Assembly (NCBI RefSeq): GCF_900105615.1
Contig: NZ_LT630003.1
Coordinates: forward strand, 1,426,001-1,490,000
Source of the DNA: Lacrimispora sphenoides JCM 1415
GTDB lineage: Bacteria > Bacillota > Clostridia > Lachnospirales > Lachnospiraceae
Length of the DNA stretch: 64,000 nucleotides
Direction: 5' to 3'
A program made the position numbers and the translations under genes. Below the pieces are notes generated by a model. The model was given only the letters and a program-made list of their open reading frames with translations. It had not been told where the DNA came from and searched no databases. Each line of letters opens with the position of its first letter. Position 1 is the stretch's first letter. This document shows, in pieces, positions 26,753 through 35,500 of this stretch.

Positions 26753-27307
26753 ATGCAGGAGAGTTTACAGGTTTACGAAGACAAGATGAACAAGACATTA
26801 AAAGCGCTGGAGAATGACTATATGACAATCCGCGCAGGACGTGCCAACCCGCATGTGCTGGATAAAATAAGAGTGGATTATTATGGTACACCGACTCCTA
26901 TCCAGCAGGTCGGCAACATTTCTATTCCGGAAGCCCGTATGATTGTGATCCAGCCATGGGAGAAGAGCCTGTTAAAGGCAATTGAAAAGGCAATTCTCAC
27001 TTCTGAATTGGGAATCAACCCCACCAATGACGGCAATGTAATCCGCCTTGTATTTCCGGAGCTTACTGAGGAACGCAGAAAAGATCTGGTTAAGGATGTT
27101 AAGAAAAAAGGAGAGGCTTCCAAGGTCGCTATCCGTAACATCCGCCGTGATGCCAATGACTTATTTAAAAAGCAGTTAAAGGCAGAGGAAATTTCTGAAG
27201 ATGAACAGGCAGAGGCTGAAGACAAGATTCAGAAGCTGACAGACAAGATGATCGCCCAGGTAGACAAAATGATTGAAGAAAAGTCAAAGGATCTTCTTAC
27301 AGTATAA
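26753..27307 (+). CDS. frr: ribosome recycling factor
   Basis: 184 residues, standard length. RAGRANPHVLDKIRVDYYGTPTP and the long helical arm ending in DKMIAQVDKMIEEKSKDLL are typical. It splits post-termination ribosomes together with EF-G. It sits 14 nt after pyrH with AGGAGG, the classic pyrH-frr arrangement. Confidence 0.97.
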   Translation: MQESLQVYEDKMNKTLKALENDYMTIRAGRANPHVLDKIRVDYYGTPTPIQQVGNISIPEARMIVIQPWEKSLLKAIEKAILTSELGINPTNDGNVIRLVFPELTEERRKDLVKDVKKKGEASKVAIRNIRRDANDLFKKQLKAEEISEDEQAEAEDKIQKLTDKMIAQVDKMIEEKSKDLLTV

Positions 27308-27320
27308 AAATCTTGAACAA

Positions 27321-27347
27321 GGGCAGGCATTTTGCCTGTCCTGTTTT
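27321..27347 (+). terminator. hairpin after frr
   Basis: GGGCAGGCA (27321-27329), loop TTT, TGCCTGTCC (27333-27341), then TGTTTTAT. Probably partial termination, since uppS follows in the same direction. Confidence 0.7.
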
Positions 27348-27487
27348 ATATATCAGGAATTGGAATTCCCTGATTTATAAAACAGCGCTCCGTTAGGATG
27401 CGCACTCTGCGCTAAGGAAGTATGGTTACTAAAGCAACCGCGCTCCGGCGCAAGAGTCTGCTTTGCAGACTCTTTATTCTGTTTTAA
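27341..27487 (+). repeat. stacked hairpin element between frr and uppS
   Basis: CTGTTTTATA (27341-27350) pairs with TATAAAACAG (27376-27385) around an inner ATCAGG/CCTGAT-type stem. The TAAAACAG arm can alternatively pair with a further CTGTTTTA (27479-27486). Between these lie GCGC-rich short stems (GCGCTCCGGCGC near 27440-27451) and a perfect terminator-like stem AAGAGTCTGC-TTT-GCAGACTCTT (27452-27474). No ORF. It could be a leader/attenuator for uppS or a small mobile palindromic repeat. Confidence 0.75.
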
Positions 27488-27502
27488 AAGGAGCGGCATT
27501 AT

Positions 27503-28225
27503 ATGGACAAAACGAATGAGAATATGGTGATTCCGGAGCATGTCGCTATTATATTGGATGGCAATGGCAGATGGGCAAAAAAGCGTGGGCTTCCAAGAAG
27601 CGTGGGCCACAAGGAAGGATGCGTGACCGTAGAAAGAACAGTAGAGGATGCAGCAAGGCTTGGAATTAAGTATTTAACGGTTTATGGTTTTTCAACGGAA
27701 AACTGGAAACGTACTTCAGATGAAGTTGGAGCCTTAATGCAGCTGTTCCGCTATTATATGGTCAGGCTTTTGAAGATCGCCAAAGCCAATAATGTGCGTG
27801 TAAAGATGATCGGTGATAGGGATCGGTTTGACAAGGATATTATAGAGGGAATCGGTAAACTGGTGGAAGAGACGAAAGATAATACAGGTCTTACCTTTAT
27901 CATTGCTGTTAATTACGGCGGCCGTGATGAGATTGTTCGCGCTGCCAGGAAACTCATGAAGGATTCGGCAGAAGGAAAGCTTTTGCCGGAGGATATGACG
28001 GAAGAAGTTTTTTCTTCTTATCTGGATACAGAAGGACTTCCGGACCCGGATCTTCTTATACGCACCAGCGGGGAGCTTCGGCTTTCCAATTATCTGCTGT
28101 GGCAGCTGGCCTATACGGAACTCTATGTTACGGATTGCCTTTGGCCTGATTTTAATATGGAAGAAATGAAAAAGGCAATTGCAGCGTACAATAGTAGGGA
28201 ACGAAGATTCGGGGGAGTGAAGTGA
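27503..28225 (+). CDS. uppS: isoprenyl transferase (undecaprenyl diphosphate synthase)
   Basis: 240 residues, cis-prenyltransferase family. ILDGNGRWAKKRGL (about 15-28, catalytic Asp in DGNGRW), VYGFSTENWKR, and the C-terminal IRTSGELRLSNYLLWQLAYTEL are present. It extends farnesyl-PP with eight isopentenyl units to make the cell-wall lipid carrier. AAAGGAG lies upstream. It is grouped with cdsA, dxr and ispG, which supply lipid precursors. Confidence 0.96.
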   Translation: MDKTNENMVIPEHVAIILDGNGRWAKKRGLPRSVGHKEGCVTVERTVEDAARLGIKYLTVYGFSTENWKRTSDEVGALMQLFRYYMVRLLKIAKANNVRVKMIGDRDRFDKDIIEGIGKLVEETKDNTGLTFIIAVNYGGRDEIVRAARKLMKDSAEGKLLPEDMTEEVFSSYLDTEGLPDPDLLIRTSGELRLSNYLLWQLAYTELYVTDCLWPDFNMEEMKKAIAAYNSRERRFGGVK

Positions 28226-28244
28226 TTCGGAGGGAGGAAACACC

Positions 28245-29045
28245 ATGTTTACAACCAGACTGATAAGCGGAGTCATTCTCGTTATCATAGCTCTTTTTAC
28301 AGTTGGAAGTGGGGGAGTATTGCTTTTTGCCACAACCCTTTCCATATCTATGATTGGTTTGTTTGAGTTGTATCGCGTGATGAAGATACAGAAAAACCCA
28401 TTGGGATTTATGGGCTATTTAACGGCCCTGTCCTATTATGGGCTGCTGTGGTTTCATGGAGAGCAGTTTATGATGCTCATGTTCATTGCATTTTTGATGA
28501 TTCTTATGAGTATTTATGTATTTGCCTTTCCTAGGTATCAGATGGAAGAGGTGACGGTGGCCTTTTTTGGAGTTTTTTATGTTACAGTCATGTTGTCTTA
28601 TCTTTATCAGGTCCGTGCCATGGCAGACGGGAAATATCTGGTGTGGCTGGTATTTTTAAGCTCATGGGGGTGTGATACCTGTGCTTATTGCGTGGGTATG
28701 CTCATAGGAAAGCACAGGCTGGCTCCTGTACTCAGTCCTAAAAAGTCTATAGAAGGGGCAATCGGCGGAGTGGCCGGCGCAGCTCTTCTGGGTATTCTTT
28801 ATGCAACTCTTTTTGGAGGATCCATGACAGAGATCCGCAATCCCCAGGCAGCCTGTGGACTGGCTTGTGCCATTGGAGCGGTAATCTCCCAGGTTGGGGA
28901 TCTGGCTGCATCTGCAATCAAACGCAATCATCAGGTAAAGGATTATGGAAAATTGATTCCGGGCCATGGGGGAATTCTGGACCGTTTTGACAGCATGCTC
29001 TTTACGGCACCTGCCATTTATTTTGCGGTAACATTTTTACGTTAA
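28245..29045 (+). CDS. cdsA: phosphatidate cytidylyltransferase
   Basis: 266 residues, about eight membrane helices. The C-terminal CDP-diglyceride synthase signature SAIKRNHQVKDYGKLIPGHG-GILDRFDS is intact. It makes CDP-diacylglycerol from phosphatidate and CTP. Starts 20 nt after uppS with GGAGGGAGG. Confidence 0.95.
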   Translation: MFTTRLISGVILVIIALFTVGSGGVLLFATTLSISMIGLFELYRVMKIQKNPLGFMGYLTALSYYGLLWFHGEQFMMLMFIAFLMILMSIYVFAFPRYQMEEVTVAFFGVFYVTVMLSYLYQVRAMADGKYLVWLVFLSSWGCDTCAYCVGMLIGKHRLAPVLSPKKSIEGAIGGVAGAALLGILYATLFGGSMTEIRNPQAACGLACAIGAVISQVGDLAASAIKRNHQVKDYGKLIPGHGGILDRFDSMLFTAPAIYFAVTFLR

Positions 29046-29103
29046 AAGATTATTTGGCTTAAAAATTGGTAAATTGGAAAAGAAAAGGAGTAAGCAGCAT
29101 AAG

Positions 29104-30246
29104 ATGAGGAAAATAGCAATCCTGGGTTCAACGGGATCCGTCGGGAAACAAACTCTGGAGGTGGCTGAAAATCAAAAAGATATAGAAGTGACCGCCTTGG
29201 CGGCAGGCAGTAACATCCGCCTGTTAGAGGAGCAAATCAGAAAATTTCATCCAAAGATCGCATGTGTATGGAGAGAAGATAAGGCCAGGGAGCTGGCGGC
29301 ATCGGTAAAGGATTTGCCGGTCCGCATTGTTTCCGGAATGGAAGGCCTTATGGAAGCAGCCACAGAAAGCTCTGCAGAAATTGTGGTCACTGCCATCGTT
29401 GGTATGATTGGAATCCGTCCTACCATCGCGGCTATTGAGGTGGGAAAGGACATTGCTCTTGCCAACAAGGAAACCCTTGTAACTGCCGGGCACATCATTA
29501 TGCCTTTAGCAAAGGAACGGGGAGTAAAGATTCTCCCTGTGGACAGCGAGCACAGCGCCATTTATCAGTGCTTAAACGGAGAAGATAAAAAAGCCATACA
29601 TAAGATCCTTTTGACAGCGTCAGGCGGTCCTTTCCGGGGGAAAACCAGAAAAGAGATGGAGTCAGTCCAGGTGGAGGATGCGTTAAATCATCCCAACTGG
29701 TCTATGGGCAGGAAAATTACCATTGATTCCTCCACTATGGTCAATAAAGGCCTTGAAGTGATGGAAGCAAAATGGCTTTTTGGAGTGGAAATGGACCAGG
29801 TAGAAGTGGTAATCCAGCCTAAGAGCGTGATTCATTCCATGGTGGAGTTTGAGGATGGAGCAGTCATGGCCCAGCTTGGAACGCCGGATATGAAGCTTCC
29901 GATCCAGTATGCACTTTTCTATCCGGAGCGGAGATTTCTTCCCGGAGATCGTCTGGATTTCTGGACCATAAATCAAATAACTTTTGAAAAACCGGATATG
30001 GTAAATTTTCCAGGTTTAAAATTGGCATATATTGCCGGGAAAGAAGGCGGAACACTTCCAACAGTTTTCAATGCTGCCAATGAACGGGCAGTTGCCAAAT
30101 TTTTAAACAGAGAAATTTCATATCCAACCATAACTGATATGATAGAGGGAGCTATGAACGGGCATACTGTAAAAGAGAATCCAACAGTAGAGGAAATTCT
30201 TGAAGCAGAGGCTGCAGCTTATGAATATATAGAAAGCAGGTGGTAA
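29104..30246 (+). CDS. dxr: 1-deoxy-D-xylulose 5-phosphate reductoisomerase
   Basis: 380 residues from the ATG at 29104; the frame is open upstream to a TTG at 29074 but homologues begin with the M-R/K-K-I-A-I-LGSTGS sequence. NADPH site GSTGSVGKQTLE, metal/substrate motifs LANKETLV, PVDSEHSAIYQCL and the loop HPNWSMGRKITIDSSTMVNKGLEVMEA (split by the hairpin domain) are present. The RBS AAAGGAG lies 13 nt upstream, somewhat far. Second step of the MEP isoprenoid pathway; ispG is two genes downstream. Confidence 0.96.
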   Translation: MRKIAILGSTGSVGKQTLEVAENQKDIEVTALAAGSNIRLLEEQIRKFHPKIACVWREDKARELAASVKDLPVRIVSGMEGLMEAATESSAEIVVTAIVGMIGIRPTIAAIEVGKDIALANKETLVTAGHIIMPLAKERGVKILPVDSEHSAIYQCLNGEDKKAIHKILLTASGGPFRGKTRKEMESVQVEDALNHPNWSMGRKITIDSSTMVNKGLEVMEAKWLFGVEMDQVEVVIQPKSVIHSMVEFEDGAVMAQLGTPDMKLPIQYALFYPERRFLPGDRLDFWTINQITFEKPDMVNFPGLKLAYIAGKEGGTLPTVFNAANERAVAKFLNREISYPTITDMIEGAMNGHTVKENPTVEEILEAEAAAYEYIESRW

Positions 30247-30247
30247 A

Positions 30248-31306
30248 TTGTCCAGCGTTATCGTAGCGATTCTGGTTTTTGGGCTGATCGTATTAATTCA
30301 TGAATTAGGGCATTTTTTATTCGCGAAAATGAACGGAATCGCGGTGGTTGAGTTTTCAATCGGCATGGGACCAAGATTGGTCCGTTTTAAGAAAGGTGAG
30401 ACTATTTATTCCATAAAGGCGCTGCCCTTGGGCGGTTCCTGTATGATGCTGGGAGAAGATGAGGAAAATCCCGATGAGCGGGCATTCCAGAATAAATCAA
30501 TTCCGGCCCGGATGTCAGTAATTGCAGCCGGTCCTATCTTTAATTTTATTTTAGCTTTTTTCCTGGCTGTACTTCTGGTAGGGATGAACGGATATGATAC
30601 GACCTATATTAAGGAAGTAACCGAAAATTCGCCTGCTTATGAGGCAGGGATCCAGCCTGGGGATAAGCTGCTCCGGATCAATGGGGAAAGTGTATCCATG
30701 TATCGGGATTATATTCTTTATAAGCTTTTAAAGCCAGAAGAGAAGATGAATCTTGTAGAATATTCCAGAGTGGATCCAACGACCGGAACTGAAAGCATTC
30801 ATTCTGTTTCTGTTAATCCGCAGTATTCAAAGGAAAGCGGGAAATATCTGATTGGTATTATCATTGCTCCTGAGAATAAAAAGGCTGCCTCTATTGGCGA
30901 GCTGGTAAAATACGGTTACATGGAAATGGAATACGATGTGAAGCTGACAGTAAAAAGCCTTGGCATGCTCTTTACCGGTAAGGCAAGTGTCAATGATTTA
31001 AGCGGTCCGGTGGGCATTGTAGTCATGATTGATGATTCTGTTAAGGCTGGACTTACGGTCAGTGTTGTAGCGGCACTTATGAATGTAATCAGCATGTGTA
31101 TTCTGCTGAGTGCAAACTTAGGCGTTATGAATCTTCTTCCGATCCCTGCCCTTGATGGAGGGAGGCTTTTGTTTCTGATTATTGAAGCCATCAGAGGCAA
31201 GCGTATGGATCCGGAGAAGGAGGGCCTGGTTAATTTGATCAGTATGGCTGCCCTTATGGCCCTCATGATTTTTGTGGTGTTTAACGATATCAGCAGGTTT
31301 ACGTGA
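30248..31306 (+). CDS. rseP: RIP metalloprotease RseP (site-2 protease)
   Basis: 352 residues from a TTG at 30248, one base after the dxr stop codon, with AGGTGG upstream. Zinc motif HELGH (about residues 18-22) in the first helix, a PDZ domain (about 110-200; AYEAGIQPGDKLLRINGE) and the LDG motif PALDGGRL in the third helix are complete. It cleaves membrane-embedded anti-sigma factors or signal-peptide remnants; substrates are not identified here. The position between dxr and ispG is the conserved one. Confidence 0.95.
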   Translation: MSSVIVAILVFGLIVLIHELGHFLFAKMNGIAVVEFSIGMGPRLVRFKKGETIYSIKALPLGGSCMMLGEDEENPDERAFQNKSIPARMSVIAAGPIFNFILAFFLAVLLVGMNGYDTTYIKEVTENSPAYEAGIQPGDKLLRINGESVSMYRDYILYKLLKPEEKMNLVEYSRVDPTTGTESIHSVSVNPQYSKESGKYLIGIIIAPENKKAASIGELVKYGYMEMEYDVKLTVKSLGMLFTGKASVNDLSGPVGIVVMIDDSVKAGLTVSVVAALMNVISMCILLSANLGVMNLLPIPALDGGRLLFLIIEAIRGKRMDPEKEGLVNLISMAALMALMIFVVFNDISRFT

Positions 31307-31331
31307 GAAAACCATAATTACTCAGGCGGGC

Positions 31332-31410
31332 CAAAGGAATATGCATGCATGTTCCTTTGATGTCTGCCGCAATAACCGGATGGAACTCGCACAGCGGGTT
31401 GCTTCCGGTT
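31332..31410 (+). other. two hairpins between rseP and ispG
   Basis: CAAAGGAA (31332-31339) pairs with TTCCTTTG (31352-31359); AACCGGA (31374-31380) pairs with TCCGGTT (31404-31410). Neither has a long T-tract, so RNA processing or mild attenuation is more likely than termination. Confidence 0.55.
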
Positions 31411-31438
31411 TTGAGGTATATGCAGAATGGAGGAACGT

Positions 31439-32494
31439 ATGAGCAGAGAGAAAACAAGAGTAATCCGCATCGGAGACAGGGTAATCGGCGGAGGAAATCC
31501 GGTCCTGATCCAGTCTATGTGCAATACGAAAACACAGGATGTGGCTGAAACAGTAAGCCAGATTAAAGCCCTGACAGAGGCTGGCTGCGATATCATCCGG
31601 GTTGCGGTGCCGGACATGGAAGCGGCTGCTGCCTTAAAGCAGATAAAGAAGCAGATCTCCATTCCACTGGTAGCGGATATTCATTTTGATTACCGGCTTG
31701 CCATCGCTTCCATAGAATCCGGAGCGGATAAGATCCGGATTAACCCAGGGAATATCGGATCGGCCGACCGGGTCCGGGCGGCTGTGGAAAAGGCCAGGGA
31801 ATATGATATTCCCATCCGGGTAGGTGTAAACAGCGGTTCCCTTGAAAAGAATCTGATAGAGAAATACGGCGGGGTGACTGCAGAAGGTATTGTGGAAAGC
31901 GCACTTCAAAAAGTACGGATGATTGAGGAACTGGGATATGAAAAACTTGTCATCAGCATTAAATCTTCCAATGTGCTCATGTGCGTCAAAGCTCATGAAC
32001 TGATTGCCAGGCAGTCGGATTATCCACTTCATGTGGGAATAACCGAAGCGGGCACTTATGTCTCCGGGACAATCAAATCCTCGGTAGGTCTGGGAATCAT
32101 TCTTCATGAAGGTATCGGAGATACCATCCGTGTATCTTTAACAGGAGACCCGGTGGAGGAAGTGAAGACCGCAAAGCTGATTTTAAAGACACTTGGTTTA
32201 AGAAAGGGCGGTGTAGAAGTAGTATCCTGCCCGACCTGCGGAAGGACCAGGATCGATCTGATCTCTTTGGCAAACCAGGTGGAAAAACTGGTTTCAGAAT
32301 TCGACCATCTGGATATTAAGGTAGCTGTTATGGGCTGCGTGGTAAATGGACCTGGAGAAGCCAGGGAAGCGGATCTTGGAATTGCGGGAGGAATCGGAGA
32401 AGGCCTCTTGATGAAAAAAGGAGAGATTATCCGTAAGGTACCGGAAGATGAACTGCTTCAGGCCCTAAAGGAAGAGCTTATGAAGATGCAATAG
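31439..32494 (+). CDS. ispG: (E)-4-hydroxy-3-methylbut-2-enyl-diphosphate synthase
   Basis: 351 residues from the ATG at 31439 (GGAGG 5 nt upstream; the ATG at 31427 overlaps that RBS). N-terminal TIM barrel and C-terminal [4Fe-4S] domain with CPTCGRTRIDL (two Cys), then AVMGCVVNGPGEA (third Cys) and the conserved Glu. Penultimate step of the MEP pathway. Followed after 8 nt by polC. Confidence 0.96.
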   Translation: MSREKTRVIRIGDRVIGGGNPVLIQSMCNTKTQDVAETVSQIKALTEAGCDIIRVAVPDMEAAAALKQIKKQISIPLVADIHFDYRLAIASIESGADKIRINPGNIGSADRVRAAVEKAREYDIPIRVGVNSGSLEKNLIEKYGGVTAEGIVESALQKVRMIEELGYEKLVISIKSSNVLMCVKAHELIARQSDYPLHVGITEAGTYVSGTIKSSVGLGIILHEGIGDTIRVSLTGDPVEEVKTAKLILKTLGLRKGGVEVVSCPTCGRTRIDLISLANQVEKLVSEFDHLDIKVAVMGCVVNGPGEAREADLGIAGGIGEGLLMKKGEIIRKVPEDELLQALKEELMKMQ

Positions 32495-32502
32495 GTGATA
32501 GA

Positions 32503-35500
32503 ATGTCAAAAAGATTTTTGGAGGTTTTTCCAAGTTTACATATTACAGAGGAATTACGGGAGCTTTTAAATCTGGTGGAAGTGGAGAAGGTCACTTTAGG
32601 CAGGGATAGAAGCTCTATTCGTATTTACCTTATGAGCCCGAGGCTCATACATAAACAAAATATTTACGGGCTGGAAAAGGGAATCAAGGACCAGCTGTTT
32701 CCCTCGAAGCGGATTACCATAAAGATTATCGAACGCTTCCGTTTATCGGGCCAGTATACGCCACAGAAGCTGTTAAAGGCCTATAAGGACAGCCTTTTAA
32801 TGGAACTTAAAAATTACAGCATTATTGAATACAACATGTTCCGAAAGGCGGAATTCCAGTTTCCTGAACCGGATCTTCTTAAGATGACGGTGGAGGATAC
32901 CATAGTTACCCATGAAAAGGCCGGAGACTTAAAACGAGTGCTGGAAAAGATTTTCCATGAACGGTGCAGCATGCCGGTAGAAGTCCAGTACGAATATGTG
33001 GAACCCAAGGAAAATGAGCTGGCAAAGCAAAAAGAGCTTCAGATGCAGCGGGAGGTGGCGGAAATTGTAAGCCGTACCTCCTTTGCGATACAGAATGATG
33101 AAGACCGGATAGAGTATGGTACCGGGGCCGGCGGGGGAGCTGGCGGTCCCTCCATGGCAGATGGCATTTCTTTGGATGCCATGACTGCAGAATATACGGC
33201 TTTCGCTCCGGCAGACCAGGCTTCCCAGGCTCCTGCACCTGCGCTGCGTATGGGAGGGAAGAAGGAAGCTGCTAAGACCGGAGATTCAGATTCCGGGAAA
33301 AAGGAGTGGAAGGATTATAAAAAGGGCGGCGGCTCCTACGGACGCCGTTCGGACAACCCGGATGTATTATACGGCCGTGACTTTGACGGGGAAATTATAG
33401 AGATTGAAAAGATTGATGGTGAGATCGGGGAAGTTGCCATCAGAGGCAAGATTTTAACTGTGGACAGCAGAGAGCTGAGAAGCCAGAAGACCATTATGAT
33501 CTTCGATGTGACGGATTTTACAGATACGATCACGGTGAAAATGTTTGCCAGGGAAGAGCAGATTGACGATTTAAAAGCTGCAGTGGTGCAAGGAAGCTTT
33601 ATACGCATCAAGGGCGTTACCACCATTGATAAATTTGACGGTGAGCTGACGCTCGGATCAGTGGTTGGAATTAAGAAATCCGAGGATTTTACCGGTAAGC
33701 GGGTGGATAACAGCCTTGAAAAGCGGGTGGAGCTCCATTGTCATACAAAAATGAGCGATATGGATGGCGTATCAGAGGTCAAGGATATCGTAAAACGGGC
33801 AAAGAGATGGGGAATGCCTGCGATTGCCATAACCGATCACGGCTGTGTTCAGGCCTTCCCGGATGCAAATCATGCTCTGGATAAAGGAGATCCCTTTAAA
33901 CTGATCTATGGCGTGGAAGGGTATCTGGTAGATGATTTAAAGCAGCTTGTGGAAAATTCCAGAAACCAGGGCCTGTCGGACTCCTATGTAGTATTTGATA
34001 TCGAGACAACAGGGTTCAGTTCTTCCAGGAACCGGATCATCGAAATCGGAGCGGTAAAGGTAATTAATGGGATCATTACGGATAAATTCAGCACCTTTGT
34101 GAATCCGGACGTACCCATTCCTTTTGAGATCGAGCAGCTTACAGGCATCAATGACAATATGGTTCTTCCTTACCCCAAAATCGATGAAATACTGCCGCAG
34201 TTTCTGGAGTTTTGCGGGGATTCCGTCCTTGTAGCTCATAATGCATCCTTTGATGTGGGCTTTATCGCCTATAATGCATCCAGGCTTAACCTGGCTTTTG
34301 ATCCAACAGTCATTGACACGGTGGCGCTTGCAAGGCTTCTCCTTCCGAAACTTAACCGTTATAAGCTGGATACAGTTGCAAAGGCGCTTAATATTTCTCT
34401 GGAGAACCATCACAGAGCGGTAGACGATGCAGGTTGTACAGCTGAAATATTCGTGGCATTTGTGAAAATGATCCGGGAACGGGGCGTGGAAACTCTTGAC
34501 GAGCTTAATGGTCTAAGCGCCATGACGGCGGATATGATTAAAAAGCTTCCTACCTACCATGTGATCATATTGGCTGCCAACGATGTGGGGAGGGTAAATC
34601 TTTACCGTTTGATTTCTTATTCCCACATTAATTACTATGCAAGAAGACCCAGGATTCCCAAAAGCGTTCTTAATAATTACCGGGAAGGACTGATAATAGG
34701 CTCCGCCTGTGAGGCAGGAGAATTGTATCAGGCCCTCCTTCGGGGAGTTTCCGACGCAGAGGTTGCAAAGCTGGTTCACTTTTATGACTATTTGGAAATA
34801 CAGCCTTTGGGAAACAATGCATTTATGCTTCGGGATGAGAAAAGTTCAATAAAGTCGGAGCAGGATTTAATCGACATCAACAAAAGGATCGTAAGCCTGG
34901 GTGAGCAGTTTGGAAAACCAGTTTGCGCCACTTGTGATGTTCACTTTCTGGATCCGGAGGATGAGGTTTACCGTAGGATCATTATGACAGGCCAGGGCTT
35001 TAAGGATTCCGACGATCAGGCACCTTTGTACTTGCGTACCACTGAGGAAATGCTGAAGGAATTTAAATATCTGGGGCCAAATAAGGCGGAAGAGGTAGTC
35101 ATTAAAAATACAAGAAAGATTGCCGATATGTGCGAGAAGATTTCTCCGGTTCGCCCGGATAAGTGTGCTCCCGTCATTGAGAATTCCGATGAAGATTTAC
35201 GAAAGATCTGTTATGACAGGGCTTATGCCATCTATGGAGAAACCCTTCCGACAATTGTTACGGAGCGTCTGGAGAGAGAGCTTCATTCCATCATTTCCAA
35301 TGGGTTTGCTGTTATGTATATTATCGCTCAGAAACTGGTTTGGAAATCCAATGAGGATGGGTATCTGGTAGGTTCCCGAGGCTCTGTCGGTTCATCCTTT
35401 GTAGCTTATCTGTCAGGAATTACGGAGGTAAACTCCTTAAGCCCACATTATTATTGTGCGTCCTGCCATTATTATGATTTTGATTCAGAAGAAGTAAAAC

